From: Candidatus Altarchaeota archaeon
GTDB lineage: Archaea; Altiarchaeota; Altiarchaeia; JAFGQM01
NCBI GenBank assembly: GCA_016935655.1
Contig: JAFGQM010000020.1
Span: forward strand, 1 to 43,847
Direction of reading: 5' to 3'
Length of the DNA: 43,847 nucleotides
The notes under the pieces are model-generated. The model did not search any database and was not told the DNA's origin. It was given only the letters and a program-made list of their open reading frames with translations. Positions 1 through 7,490 of the stretch are shown one piece after another. Position 1 is the first letter of the stretch, and the number at the start of each line of letters is the position of its first letter. A program made the position numbers and the translations under genes.

Positions 1-165
1 CTGTTAGGCTTTGCATTTATAATAGTACCAAATCCCATAGTAATATCTTTAACGAAGTTAGTTAATCCAGAAGCACTTGAGTTATTGTTTCCCCCATTGT
101 TTGTGTTCATAGCTGGGATTATATCAATAATAATAGGTTTTGTTCTACTGCCATCAAAGGATTGA
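1..165 (+). CDS. C-terminal part of a membrane protein (partial)
   Basis: Reading frame 1 is open from the left edge to the TGA at 163-165 and gives 54 residues. Two hydrophobic stretches are visible, roughly residues 3-18 and 36-52, separated by a short polar and proline-containing segment. The start is outside the window. The stop overlaps a possible TTG start of the next gene by the ATTGA pattern, and the ATG of that gene is 11 bases further on, so the two look like one operon. The family is not recognised. It lies in AT-rich DNA probably belonging to element 1. Confidence 0.45.
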   Translation: MLGFAFIIVPNPIVISLTKLVNPEALELLFPPLFVFIAGIISIIIGFVLLPSKD

Positions 166-176
166 GCTCATTTATC

Positions 177-461
177 ATGGACAACCCGACCCTTACCCTA
201 CAGAAGAATAAGATAGATTTAGAAGCTCAAGTGCTAATTCATGAGAGAACCCTTTATGCTACTGCTATGTTTGCCGTTCCTTTGGCAATTCTCAGTATGT
301 CGTGGGTAAATGAAACTAATCTTGGTGGTATTTTAATAAGTGCAATAATTACTTTTTACTATATATGGGACTTGAGAGATAAGAAAGATGAAGAACTAAG
401 GAAGAAAATTGATGAGATTAACACTTTAATACCTTCTCAATTGCCCCAAAGTCAGGCTTAA
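177..461 (+). CDS. Small membrane protein of unknown function
   Basis: The protein has 94 residues from ATG 177; a TTG at 162, overlapping the upstream stop, is an alternative start giving 99. A charged N-terminus is followed by two hydrophobic segments (about residues 30-45 and 48-65) and a charged, probably helical tail rich in Lys and Glu. The family is not recognised. The 3' end overlaps the 3' end of the convergent transposase gene by 44 bases. The last residues (PQSQA) lie in DNA also read as the conserved transposase C-terminus, so this gene may have been shortened or extended when the transposase segment arrived. Confidence 0.45.
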   Translation: MDNPTLTLQKNKIDLEAQVLIHERTLYATAMFAVPLAILSMSWVNETNLGGILISAIITFYYIWDLRDKKDEELRKKIDEINTLIPSQLPQSQA

Positions 462-1658
462 TCTCCAATTCATGCATCTCTTGAATCAACACACATATAT
501 TATGAGCTATCAGCTTACAAAGCAACTCGTTCTCTTGAGCGACCTTGTTCTTTGATTTCAGCTTATCCCCGAACTTCGCCTTGACCATCAGGAAAGCGGT
601 TTCCACGTTGCTCCGCTTGTGGTAGTGAGCCATGAACTCCTCGTTCTTGTATTGGAAGAGGTAGTACATCTTCTTCCAGATAGGCGAGCTACCTCTTGTC
701 CTAGTGCCTCTGGCATTCTCCTTGAAGGGGACATAAGGAACGCCCCCTAGCTCGTCGACTAATCCGAGGTTGTCCCTGCTTGAGTAGGCCTTGTCAGCCG
801 AAACTTCCTTGAGGTCGAACCCGCTGTCGTGAGCCGTCTTGACCAGCGGGCTGAACTGAGGGCAGTCTGCTCCGTGTTCCCCCGTAATCTCAGCCGATGC
901 TATCACGTTGGTCTTGGTTCCAACCATGATGTGAGCCTTGAGCCACTTGTGCTGCTTCCCGATCTTGTGCTTCTCCCTGCAATAATCGTCGAACTGGGTC
1001 GTCCTGAACCCACTTGAGTCCACCGCGAATTGGGTTTCTACGCTCTTCAAGGGAAGTGCCGAGAGCGTCAACAGCTTGTTTAGGATGGGCATTACGTCCT
1101 TCCTGTTGAGAATCCTGTTGACGGTGTTGTAGTTCGGAGCCTTCTCTATCTGCCCTCGCTTCTTGGCGTTCTCGTAGAGCGTATGCGCGCGCCTGCTTGA
1201 GAGCTTGGAGTAGACCTTCTGTATCGTGCAGAACAGGCTTTCCCTCAAGCTCAGGTTAGGCCGTCCTCTTCCCCCCCTATCGGCTCTTCCACGCTTTGCA
1301 CCAAATCCCTCAGCAGGTTGTCGAATAGCTCTATCTCGCTTGTTTGAGCCTTCGTGTAGGCCGACCAGTTCTGCGGGTAGCTCACCCTCTTCATCTGCGT
1401 AACCGTCATGTTGCCTAGCTTGTCCTTCTCGAACTTGAGGAAATACTCCACCGCGTACTGGTGTTTGCATTTAATATGCCTAGTTTGACAGTCGGGACAT
1501 GTGCAAGTCGGTTGAAACTCGCCGAAATCCACCTTGTAGGTTCCGCTGCCGTATTGGGAAGGCACGATATACGTGTTAAGACCCTCCCTCCTAATGTCGC
1601 TCTTTTGAGCGATTTCGAGGCCTCTTTGCTGCCTCCCGTCCATAAGCTCTTGGTTCAT
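418..1658 (-). pseudogene. SWIM zinc-finger DDE transposase, frameshifted copy
   Basis: Two overlapping frames together match the intact transposase at 16397-17629. The first frame (from ATG 1658, or GTG 1667, to 1251) encodes the N-terminal part with a SWIM-type zinc finger (CTCPDCQTRHIKCKH). The second frame (to 418) starts to match at GRPNLSLRESLF and carries the DDE residues (AVDSSGF, SADKAY, KRSNVETAF). The frames join near a run of seven G on the coding strand (1271-1277). A -1 slip there restores the protein, so this is either a disabled gene or a programmed -1 frameshift. The C-terminus after PDF differs from the other copy (GAIEKVLKC). A start shared with the other copy (MNQEL) and a GGTGGT just upstream support ATG 1658. 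Confidence 0.8.
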
Positions 1659-1676
1659 CTTTACCACCCATTAGTT

Positions 1677-1694
1677 ATATACCTATAGGTATAT
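1677..1694. promoter_or_regulatory. 18-base perfect palindrome upstream of transposase copy 1
   Basis: ATATACCTATAGGTATAT is a perfect palindrome lying 19 bases upstream of the transposase ATG and next to an AT-rich, TATA-like stretch (TTGGTATATAAAAACC, transcribed leftward). The position fits an operator for a dimeric repressor, or a site bound by the transposase itself. No known regulator can be assigned. Confidence 0.4.
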
Positions 1695-1794
1695 TAGCAG
1701 TTGGTATATAAAAACCTTTTCGGACAATGGAAAGCATGCGTTCTAGTATAATATTAGTTTATATATAACAAAGCTATAATACTAAAGGGTAAAA

Positions 1795-1932
1795 ATGGCC
1801 AAAAAAGTGTCTTTGATGGGGTATAGGTGTGAGCGTTGCGGGCATGAATGGTTGCCTAGAACTGAGGACGCCCCGAAGGTCTGTCCGAAGTGCAAAAGCC
1901 CGTATTGGGATAGGAAAAGACAAAGAGGATGA
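1795..1932 (+). CDS. Small rubredoxin-like zinc-ribbon protein
   Basis: A 45-residue frame begins MAKKVSLMGYRCERCGHEW and contains two knuckles, CERCGHEW and CPKCKSPYW, 18 residues apart. This is the usual pattern of a one-zinc ribbon with an aromatic residue after each pair. The start is preceded by AAAGGGTAAAA, a plausible ribosome site. Such short ribbons occur as DNA- or RNA-binding accessory proteins, but no specific role can be read here. It lies between the transposase and the other cargo of element 1. Confidence 0.55.
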   Translation: MAKKVSLMGYRCERCGHEWLPRTEDAPKVCPKCKSPYWDRKRQRG

Positions 1933-2183
1933 GTTTTACATTTACCATCCTACAATAACCAATCCAACCCCCAATAGGCACATAGTCTTCCTTTTGACTG
2001 ACGCTACTACAAGTGACATTCCCAAAAGCTTTACCAACAGCTTTATTTGTTCGAATTCCATTTTTTATAATTACATAAACTGCACAGTATTTATACGCTT
2101 ACTATTTAAAAACAAAAACTGAGCAGCTATAAGACTTATTTTGATAGGTTTTTATAGATAGACCTTCAAAATATACACTAATA

Positions 2184-2516
2184 ATGGCAAAAAAAGAAAA
2201 ATATAAAAACTTCAAAGATATACTAGAAGAAACTCATTATACACGACACAGTTCCAAAGTTAAGCGGATTTTAGAGAAAGAACAAGGGGAAATAAAATCA
2301 TATACCAAAATGATGTCTTTGGCTTATGATACTCAGACTAAACAATATTCGACTAGGATTCCACGTAAGGTAGCTGAAGAATGGGGGTTGCCACAGGAGG
2401 CTGATTGGGAAAAGTTAAAGGTAAAAAATCCCAAAGTTTTGTTTACAATGACCCTTTCTTCGCCTTATGAAGAGAAAAAAGTTGAAACTAGTGTTGGATT
2501 GGTGTATGAAAAATGA
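2184..2516 (+). CDS. AbrB-like swapped-hairpin protein (putative regulator or antitoxin)
   Basis: The protein has 110 residues. The N-terminal half is lysine-rich and polar. The centre (about residues 55-70) reads YSTRIPRKVAEEWGLP, which resembles the core of SpoVT/AbrB-type DNA-binding domains (x-R-I-P-K-x-x-x-x-x-L-G-L). A TATA-like stretch lies about 30 bases upstream. The stop codon overlaps the ATG of the next gene (ATGA), so the two are co-translated; the neighbour is a short winged-helix protein. Pairing with a nuclease toxin is not seen, so a transcription-factor role for the element is as likely as an antitoxin role. Confidence 0.5.
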   Translation: MAKKEKYKNFKDILEETHYTRHSSKVKRILEKEQGEIKSYTKMMSLAYDTQTKQYSTRIPRKVAEEWGLPQEADWEKLKVKNPKVLFTMTLSSPYEEKKVETSVGLVYEK

Positions 2517-2710
2517 CCTTAACTAGAAACGAAAGGGCGGTTATTGATGTTCTTATTTGGGCTAGACGTAGGCTTCCAACAAGAGTGATAGCAAGGTATG
2601 CGAGATTAGCATATAGTTCCGCATATAATAGTTTAGAGTCACTTCACTCGAAAAGATATTTAAGACGTGAAAAACGAGGCAGAGCGGTTTACTGGTGGAT
2701 TCATGAATAA
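2513..2710 (+). CDS. Small winged helix-turn-helix protein
   Basis: The protein has 65 residues and overlaps the preceding gene by ATGA. The whole chain fits one winged-helix domain: helix 1 (RNERAVIDVLIWARR), a turn (LPTRVIARYARLAYSSAYNSLESLHSKRYL) typical of helix 2/recognition helix, and a wing (RREKRGRAVYWWIHE). It probably binds DNA as part of a two-gene regulator in element 1. It has no catalytic domain. The partner AbrB-like gene suggests joint control of the element's promoters; this is inference. Confidence 0.55.
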   Translation: MTLTRNERAVIDVLIWARRRLPTRVIARYARLAYSSAYNSLESLHSKRYLRREKRGRAVYWWIHE

Positions 2711-2801
2711 CAAAATTATTAAATAATTCAGGTAAAAGAGGCTTTGCTCATGTTTTTATTACCCAAAGCGATAGAATAACGCTTATTCTCTGCTTCTGAA
2801 G

Positions 2802-3773
2802 ATGAATCCTGAAAATGAGAGAATTCTGGTTGTTGGAGTTCTCGTGATTGTCGCCATAGGTGTCATAGGTTGGCTTGTAATGGGTTCACAAAAAGAACCT
2901 GAACCAAAAACTTATTGTGGTGATGGAACTTGCCAACTAACTGAAAGCTGTTCGTCTTGCCCTAACGATTGTGGTGAGTGTTCTCCAGAACCAATACCCA
3001 TAAAAAATGTTGGTGAATCCTGCACAACCCATAGAGAATGTGGTAGTGGGCAGTGTTTGAACGGTAAATGTGTTTTAAAGACGGTTTCTTACTGTGGGGA
3101 TGGTGCATGTCTACCACCAGAAACATGCTCAGATTGTCCAGAGGATTGTGGAGAATGCCCCTCACCAGAGCCTTATTGTGGCGATGGTAAATGCAACGGT
3201 GATGAGAATTGTCAAACCTGCAACGACGATTGTGGAAGTTGTCCTGAACCCGAATATGATGTGGCATTTTTAGTTAGGGATTCATTCAAAGACACAGGGG
3301 ACAAATGTATGGAGCTAGACAACAATTATTACTTAGTAGAGAAAACAGGGGTTGGTGATTCTGTATGTACGATTAATTTTCCCTTGGATTTCAAAACTGA
3401 AACTAGGGATGTTACGTTTAGCTTTGGTTGTTATGGAGAAGGAACACGCTTTGATTCTCAGGATTATAGTATCCAATACGGCGGAGATTCCGAATGGATG
3501 TTAGATGGGGGTCAAGAGGGTTATGGTTCAGTATCAGGATATTTTGGATATGGAACTGCAGATGAATTTATTTTGAGTAATAAAGGGGATTTTGGGACAA
3601 AGATTGACTATGTTTCACCCCAAGAGGTACAAGGACAAATCTCACCAGGTTCTGTGAGGTTAATATTACTCCTTGGTTCTGCTGGGAAGGGTACTTTTAA
3701 CTGTGAGGCAACTGTCGTAAGCTTAAACCCGCCACATAGAGAGAAGAAGTCATTTAAGGTTAAGTTTACATAG
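2802..3773 (+). CDS. Membrane-anchored cysteine-rich exported protein
   Basis: The 323-residue protein has an N-terminal hydrophobic helix (about residues 8-27) that acts as a signal anchor. It is followed by three repeats of the pattern YCGDGxC...C..CP.DCGEC (residues about 38-60, 97-118, 124-145) and a linker with CTTHRECGSGQC. The rest (from about residue 150) is a low-cysteine globular domain with Gly- and Tyr-rich segments and no recognised family. The same CGDG repeat type occurs in the chromosomal exported proteins of this window at 19213, 29591 and 31890, so the cargo looks adapted to this host group. It lies just inside the right end of element 1 and would be its last cargo gene. Confidence 0.65.
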   Translation: MNPENERILVVGVLVIVAIGVIGWLVMGSQKEPEPKTYCGDGTCQLTESCSSCPNDCGECSPEPIPIKNVGESCTTHRECGSGQCLNGKCVLKTVSYCGDGACLPPETCSDCPEDCGECPSPEPYCGDGKCNGDENCQTCNDDCGSCPEPEYDVAFLVRDSFKDTGDKCMELDNNYYLVEKTGVGDSVCTINFPLDFKTETRDVTFSFGCYGEGTRFDSQDYSIQYGGDSEWMLDGGQEGYGSVSGYFGYGTADEFILSNKGDFGTKIDYVSPQEVQGQISPGSVRLILLLGSAGKGTFNCEATVVSLNPPHREKKSFKVKFT

Positions 3774-3801
3774 TACAACCAACCCTTTTTAAGTCTAGGA
3801 A

Positions 3802-3851
3802 TTTAGTAGCAAAATACCTATTTTAGTAGCAAACTAGAATTTAGTAGCAAA
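3802..3851. repeat. Three subterminal iterons at right end of element 1
   Basis: TTTAGTAGCAAA occurs at 3802-3813, 3822-3833 and 3840-3851, start-to-start distances 20 and 18, and the last copy runs into the terminal GCC. The left end of element 2, read outward, has the same three-site design with distances 20 and 18 and the same GCAAAGCC terminus, although the variable bases differ. These are probably transposase-binding sites. Confidence 0.8.
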
Positions 3852-4378
3852 GCCATTTCGCGTAGGGAGAAGCCGAGCAACCCGCCCAGCAGGGCTGTGA
3901 GAAGCTGGATCGAGCCCATGGTCGTCAAAAAGAGCGCGGGGACCGCCGAGAGCGAGACTAGAAAGAACGCAGCTGAGAACAAGAAGCCGGACTTGGCGAC
4001 AGCAGAAACGGTCAGTGAGCCCAAGTAATTGAGACCGCGCTCCACGTACAGGGCCCTAATCCCAAGGACCAGGATGGCGTTCCCCACCCATATGAAGGGC
4101 AGCATCAGGACCAGATACGGGGTGAACGGGCCGAAGACCAGACCCCTGGACAAGACCGCAATCCCCGGTGCGAGTATGAGCGGGCCTATGTGCTTGAACG
4201 AGCGCATCTCCATCGCGGCCAGCACCAGGGTGGCGTTGACCACGGTCCCGACCAGTACTTGCGGGTGACCAAGGGTGAAAGGCACCAAAAAACCGACCAA
4301 AAGGTAAAGGTAGAAGCGCAGGGCTTCGTGCGCATATCCAGCTGCGTATCTCCCGACTGTTAGGTTCCTTTCGATCAT
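3818..4378 (-). CDS. Hydrogenase-coupled integral membrane protein, 3' end truncated by element 1
   Basis: The 186-residue protein has about five to six hydrophobic segments. The conserved-looking stretches are PYLVLMLPFIWVGN and the C-terminal GSIQLLTALLGGLLGF; the second recalls the glutamine and GG motif of ECF S-component-like proteins that occur beside [FeFe] hydrogenases. The start ATG overlaps the hydA stop (ATGA), so it is translated from the same message. The last residues (LLLNSSLLLK) are read from the iterons of element 1, so the native C-terminus, probably a few residues after SLREMA, has been replaced. The protein may still work because the truncation falls after the last full membrane segment. 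The exact function is unknown; a role in anchoring or in coupling hydrogenase to the membrane is inference. Confidence 0.7.
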   Translation of the reverse strand: MIERNLTVGRYAAGYAHEALRFYLYLLVGFLVPFTLGHPQVLVGTVVNATLVLAAMEMRSFKHIGPLILAPGIAVLSRGLVFGPFTPYLVLMLPFIWVGNAILVLGIRALYVERGLNYLGSLTVSAVAKSGFLFSAAFFLVSLSAVPALFLTTMGSIQLLTALLGGLLGFSLREMALLLNSSLLLK

Positions 4379-5466
4379 CCGAACATTATATTGAAGTCTT
4401 CGACATGTAAAATCTTTTTCGCCTTCTTCCCGAAGGGCTTGCCGAGGTAGAGGTCGTATATCTCCCTCACTAGGGGGTTCTCATGCGCGGACTTGATTAT
4501 CATTCGCTCGTCATATCTCTCCAGCGCCCTTATCCGCGCGCGCACGTACTTGTCGTTGCCGGCGTTCGGCATCCCGTTCCCGCCGACGCACCCGCCATGG
4601 CAGAACATGACCTCGACGAGGTCGTAGTCGCCGTTCTTTCCGTTCCGCAGACCATCGCAAAAACTGCGGATTCCGTTCGGACCCTCCACCATTGCCACCT
4701 TTATTCCATATTCCCCACATCTGACCCTGGCCTCCCGTATGCCGTCGGCTATCAGCTCCTCCCTGTAAAGGTGCTCACCTACCTTTCCCTTGCAGTAGAG
4801 CGATGTGAAGGTCCTGAGCGTCGACTCGGCAACGCCGCCTGTGGATGCGTATATCGTCCCGGCTGAGGAGGCCATGCCCAGTGGCGAGTCATAGGTGCCA
4901 TTGTGTAGATTCTTGAGGTTGATCCCCTCCTCCCTGAGCCAGTTAACCAGCTCCATGGCGGTCAGGACGACGTCGGTGCTGCCCTTACGGACCTCCATCT
5001 TCTTCGCATAGCAGGGCATCACGGCAGCGATACCGATGTCGCCCAGCTTCTTCTCGTATACCAGATAGCTCTTCGAAAGAGAGCTTATCATCTCCATCGG
5101 CGATTTGCATGTTGAGAGGTGATGCACCAGTTCTGGGTAGTTCTTGACGCATATGCCGACCCATGACGGACAGCAGGATGTCAAGAGCGGGAGGTTCCTG
5201 CCCTTGTCCATCCTCTCCTTCAGCTCGGCAGCCTCCTCCATTATCCTCAGCTCAGCGCCGAAGTCGGTCTCGAAGACCCTCCTGAAACCGAGCATGTGCA
5301 GGGCGGTGACCAGCCTGCCGCCCACGAACTCGCCGGGGGGTACGCCAAACGGTTCGCCCAGAGCGGTCTTCAGCGAGGGCGCGGTCTGTACGCACGCGAA
5401 CTTCTCGTTTATCAGCCGCCTGGCCTCCTCGACTTCATCCATGGGGTATGTTTCCTGTAGTGTCAT
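4375..5466 (-). CDS. hydA: Ultraminimal [FeFe] hydrogenase (H-cluster domain only)
   Basis: The 363-residue protein consists of the H-cluster domain without any N-terminal ferredoxin domain. From ATG 5466 the three signatures are L1 TSCCPSW (96-102), L2 MPCYAKKME (150-158) and L3 EVMFCHGGCVGGNGMP (285-300). The four H-cluster ligands C99, C152, C289 and C293 and the proton-relay cysteine C98 are all present. The stretches QTAPSLKTALGEPFG, ETDFGAELRIMEEAAEL and STGGVAESTLRT also fit the family. L3 deviates from the usual MAC and GGGQP. The enzyme reversibly reduces protons with electrons from a soluble donor, probably ferredoxin. No HydEFG maturases are in the window. Starts at 5442 (MDEVEEA) or 5511 are possible; 5466 avoids overlap with the divergent gene, and a TATA-like stretch in the gap fits 5466 or 5442. 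Confidence 0.9.
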   Translation of the reverse strand: MTLQETYPMDEVEEARRLINEKFACVQTAPSLKTALGEPFGVPPGEFVGGRLVTALHMLGFRRVFETDFGAELRIMEEAAELKERMDKGRNLPLLTSCCPSWVGICVKNYPELVHHLSTCKSPMEMISSLSKSYLVYEKKLGDIGIAAVMPCYAKKMEVRKGSTDVVLTAMELVNWLREEGINLKNLHNGTYDSPLGMASSAGTIYASTGGVAESTLRTFTSLYCKGKVGEHLYREELIADGIREARVRCGEYGIKVAMVEGPNGIRSFCDGLRNGKNGDYDLVEVMFCHGGCVGGNGMPNAGNDKYVRARIRALERYDERMIIKSAHENPLVREIYDLYLGKPFGKKAKKILHVEDFNIMFG

Positions 5467-5469
5467 AAA

Positions 5470-5486
5470 AAGGGATGTTTTTAACC
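5470..5486. promoter_or_regulatory. Shared TATA-like region between hydA and divergent cysteine-rich gene
   Basis: The 43-base gap between the two start codons contains AGGGATGTTTTTAACCC. Read rightward, TTTTTAA lies about 28 bases before ATG 5510, as expected for a leaderless archaeal transcript. Read leftward, GTTAAAAAC lies about 15 to 40 bases before the two possible hydA starts (5466, 5442). Overlapping promoters would tie expression of the two genes together. Confidence 0.35.
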
Positions 5487-5509
5487 CCTGCCGGAGTAAA
5501 TTACCGCCC

Positions 5510-5938
5510 ATGAAAAGGATGTTTGTTGCCCTGTTGGTGCTGCCACTCGCAGCCGGCCTGACTGAATATGGGTGCCGCCAGCAGGCGGACGAGTGCAGAT
5601 GGGTTTTCTGCAGGGGGAGCTACGAAGAGTGCCTCTCGGTATGCCGACCGGATGATGAGGATTGCAACTACCTCTGCGGCGTGGATTTCTCCGACTGCAA
5701 GAAGGATTGCGAGGGGGCGTACCATAGCTGCCTGAAGTATGTAGATGATACCGAGGTCGTCTCAAACGAGACCACTGAGGATAATGACTCGACTTCGCCC
5801 CTAGGCTCCTACATCCACAACGCGGATTACGATCTGTCGGGGGTGTTCTTAGCAGTCCTGGTGGTGCTCGCCATACTGGTGTTCATGGTCTGCTCTAGTA
5901 GGAAGGATGCCACCCCCGCATTGCGGGGCGAGAATTAG
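5510..5938 (+). CDS. Cysteine-rich exported protein with C-terminal membrane helix
   Basis: The 142-residue protein starts with a short signal sequence (MKRMFVALLVLPLAAGLTEYG). A region with about 15 cysteines follows (residues 20-85; pattern WVFCRGSYEECLSVCR, DCNYLCGVDFSDCKKDC), then an acidic, threonine-rich linker and a hydrophobic helix near the C-terminus (about residues 112-130) ending in a short basic tail. The family is not recognised; it would be displayed outside the cell with its cysteines paired. It is divergent from hydA and followed by a hairpin that may end transcription. Confidence 0.6.
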   Translation: MKRMFVALLVLPLAAGLTEYGCRQQADECRWVFCRGSYEECLSVCRPDDEDCNYLCGVDFSDCKKDCEGAYHSCLKYVDDTEVVSNETTEDNDSTSPLGSYIHNADYDLSGVFLAVLVVLAILVFMVCSSRKDATPALRGEN

Positions 5939-5942
5939 AGGA

Positions 5943-5966
5943 AAGGGCGCGTTCTGTTGCGCCCTT
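5943..5966 (+). terminator. Hairpin after cysteine-rich gene
   Basis: AAGGGCGC and GCGCCCTT form a perfect 8-bp stem around an 8-base loop, 4 bases after the TAG stop. There is no T-run directly after it. It could end transcription or protect the 3' end. Confidence 0.4.
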
Positions 5967-6114
5967 CAGCTTGATACCCCAACAAACCCGTTAGTATTGA
6001 GGGGGGGTATACATAAAGCTATCGGAGGTCCGTGAGCAGTGTAGCAGTGATAGCCGCTGTGGGTTTTCAATTAAGGAAATCGTTTTTATTCGGCTAACTT
6101 GAATATCCCGGACC

Positions 6115-7473
6115 ATGACCGAGAGGGTGGATAGGCTCATGATGGACCCCAGAAGGGGGTTGCTTATGCTAGCCTGGCCCATAATGGTCTCCATGTTTTT
6201 CAGCATGCTGCTAAACTTCGTGGACTTCTTCTTCGTCGGTGGGCTGGGTCCAAAGGCCTTGGCCGGCGTGCAGGTCTCGTTTCCGGTTTTCTTTTTTATC
6301 ATTGCTGTCGGCAGTGGCGTGGGCATAGGGACGACTGCGCTCATAGCCAAGCGACTCGGTGAGAAGAACAAGAAGTGGGCGGAGGAGACTGCACTACACT
6401 CTTTCCTTTTGGGGGGGATGACGGCGCTCCTCTTCACGACTATGGTTCTTTTCGTGGGCCCGATCTCAAACAACCTGGGAGGCGGCCCTGAGGTCTCGCT
6501 CCTGGCCGGGGAGTACATGTGGGTGATATTTGCAGGTAGCATAGTCTTCTTCCTCGTGTTCTCGATGAATTCAGTCCTTCAAGGGGAAGGTGACACGAAA
6601 ACGCCGATGAAAATCTCCCTGGTGTTCACTATCTGCAACATAGTGTTGGATCCTATATTCATCTATACCCTTAAGATGGGTGTGGGCGGCGCGGCCCTCG
6701 CCACAGTGCTCTCGGAGGTCGTCGCATTATCGCTGTACTTCTGGTATCTTTTCGTAGGCAAGAGGTCCCACCTGGAGATAAAGCCCAAGGACTTCATCTA
6801 CACCCCCCAGATAATGAAGAACATCCTCAGGGTCGGGATCCCATCCGCAGTGGCACAGATGGGCCTATCGGTAGCCGTCCTGGGCATCAACTTCATACTG
6901 TCCGGGTTCGGTGATGCGGCAATATCTGCCTACGGCGTGGGTTTTAGGATAGACTCCCTCGCGATAATGCCCATACTGGGATTGGGCGCTGGAGTCATCC
7001 CGATGGTCGGTTACTTCAGGGGCACTAGGGATTACGCGGGCGCCAGGAAGGTCTACCGCCTTGGATTGAAGCTGGCACTTGCATTCACCGCCACCATAGG
7101 TGTGGTCGTGTTATCATTAGCAACTTTGCTGCCAGGTATCTTCACAACGGACAGCGGGGTCATCAGCATGGCGTCGGGGTATCTCGCGATAATAGCCTTT
7201 GCCTACCCGCTCATCGGCATGACTATCATACTCTCCTCTGCATTCCAAGGCATGGGGAGGGGGATGCCGTCTCTTATAATAACTATGGCGCGCGCAATAA
7301 TCATAGCAATACCGATGGCATACTACTTGGCATACCCAGCAGGGCTAGGGGTGGTTGGCGTTTGGTTGGGTATCCTACTATCCACACTCTTCAGCGCGAC
7401 TTTCTCCCTACTTTGGATAGAGAACTATTTCAGGAAAATCTGCTCCAGGTGCTATGGGTCTCAGGCGAGTTAG
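6115..7473 (+). CDS. MATE-family multidrug or metabolite exporter
   Basis: The 452-residue protein matches the usual MATE length and shows twelve hydrophobic segments in two similar halves. The N-terminal stretch MLAWPIMVSMFFSMLLNFVDFFFVGGLGPKALA and the segment VLQGEGDTKTPMKISLVFTICNIVLDPIFIY are typical of each repeat. The family exports cationic drugs or metabolites in exchange for sodium ions or protons; the substrate cannot be told. A TATA-like CGTTTTTATTCGGC lies about 30 bases before the ATG, so the transcript is probably nearly leaderless. The gene is single and converges with the DUF5752-like gene at 7491, leaving a 17-base gap. Confidence 0.88.
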   Translation: MTERVDRLMMDPRRGLLMLAWPIMVSMFFSMLLNFVDFFFVGGLGPKALAGVQVSFPVFFFIIAVGSGVGIGTTALIAKRLGEKNKKWAEETALHSFLLGGMTALLFTTMVLFVGPISNNLGGGPEVSLLAGEYMWVIFAGSIVFFLVFSMNSVLQGEGDTKTPMKISLVFTICNIVLDPIFIYTLKMGVGGAALATVLSEVVALSLYFWYLFVGKRSHLEIKPKDFIYTPQIMKNILRVGIPSAVAQMGLSVAVLGINFILSGFGDAAISAYGVGFRIDSLAIMPILGLGAGVIPMVGYFRGTRDYAGARKVYRLGLKLALAFTATIGVVVLSLATLLPGIFTTDSGVISMASGYLAIIAFAYPLIGMTIILSSAFQGMGRGMPSLIITMARAIIIAIPMAYYLAYPAGLGVVGVWLGILLSTLFSATFSLLWIENYFRKICSRCYGSQAS

Positions 7474-7490
7474 CCCATCTTCTTTTCTGC

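Larger units (their letters stand above)
1..3854. mobile_element. Element 1: cargo transposon, right part only (left end outside window)
   Basis: The stretch is visibly more AT-rich than the DNA after 3855. It contains a SWIM-DDE transposase gene homologous to the one in element 2, plus small cargo genes: a zinc ribbon, an AbrB-like protein, a wHTH protein and a cysteine-rich exported protein. The right terminus is placed at 3854, where three 12-base repeats end in GCAAAGCC. This matches, as a reverse complement, the GGCTTTGC start of element 2. The bases after it (3855-3863, ATTTCGCGT) would be one copy of the target duplication; the partner copy would lie left of the window. The left limit is unknown, so genes near position 1 may be cargo or host. 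Confidence 0.65.

Noticed and set aside
3802..3851. The threefold repeat as a CRISPR-like array.
   Set aside because: Units are only 12 bases with 6-8-base spacers, there are just three, and the same spacing recurs at a transposon end.
5144..5938. A longer version of the cysteine-rich gene starting at 5144.
   Set aside because: The extension lies entirely inside hydA on the other strand, whereas ATG 5510 is followed by a signal peptide and preceded by a TATA-like box.
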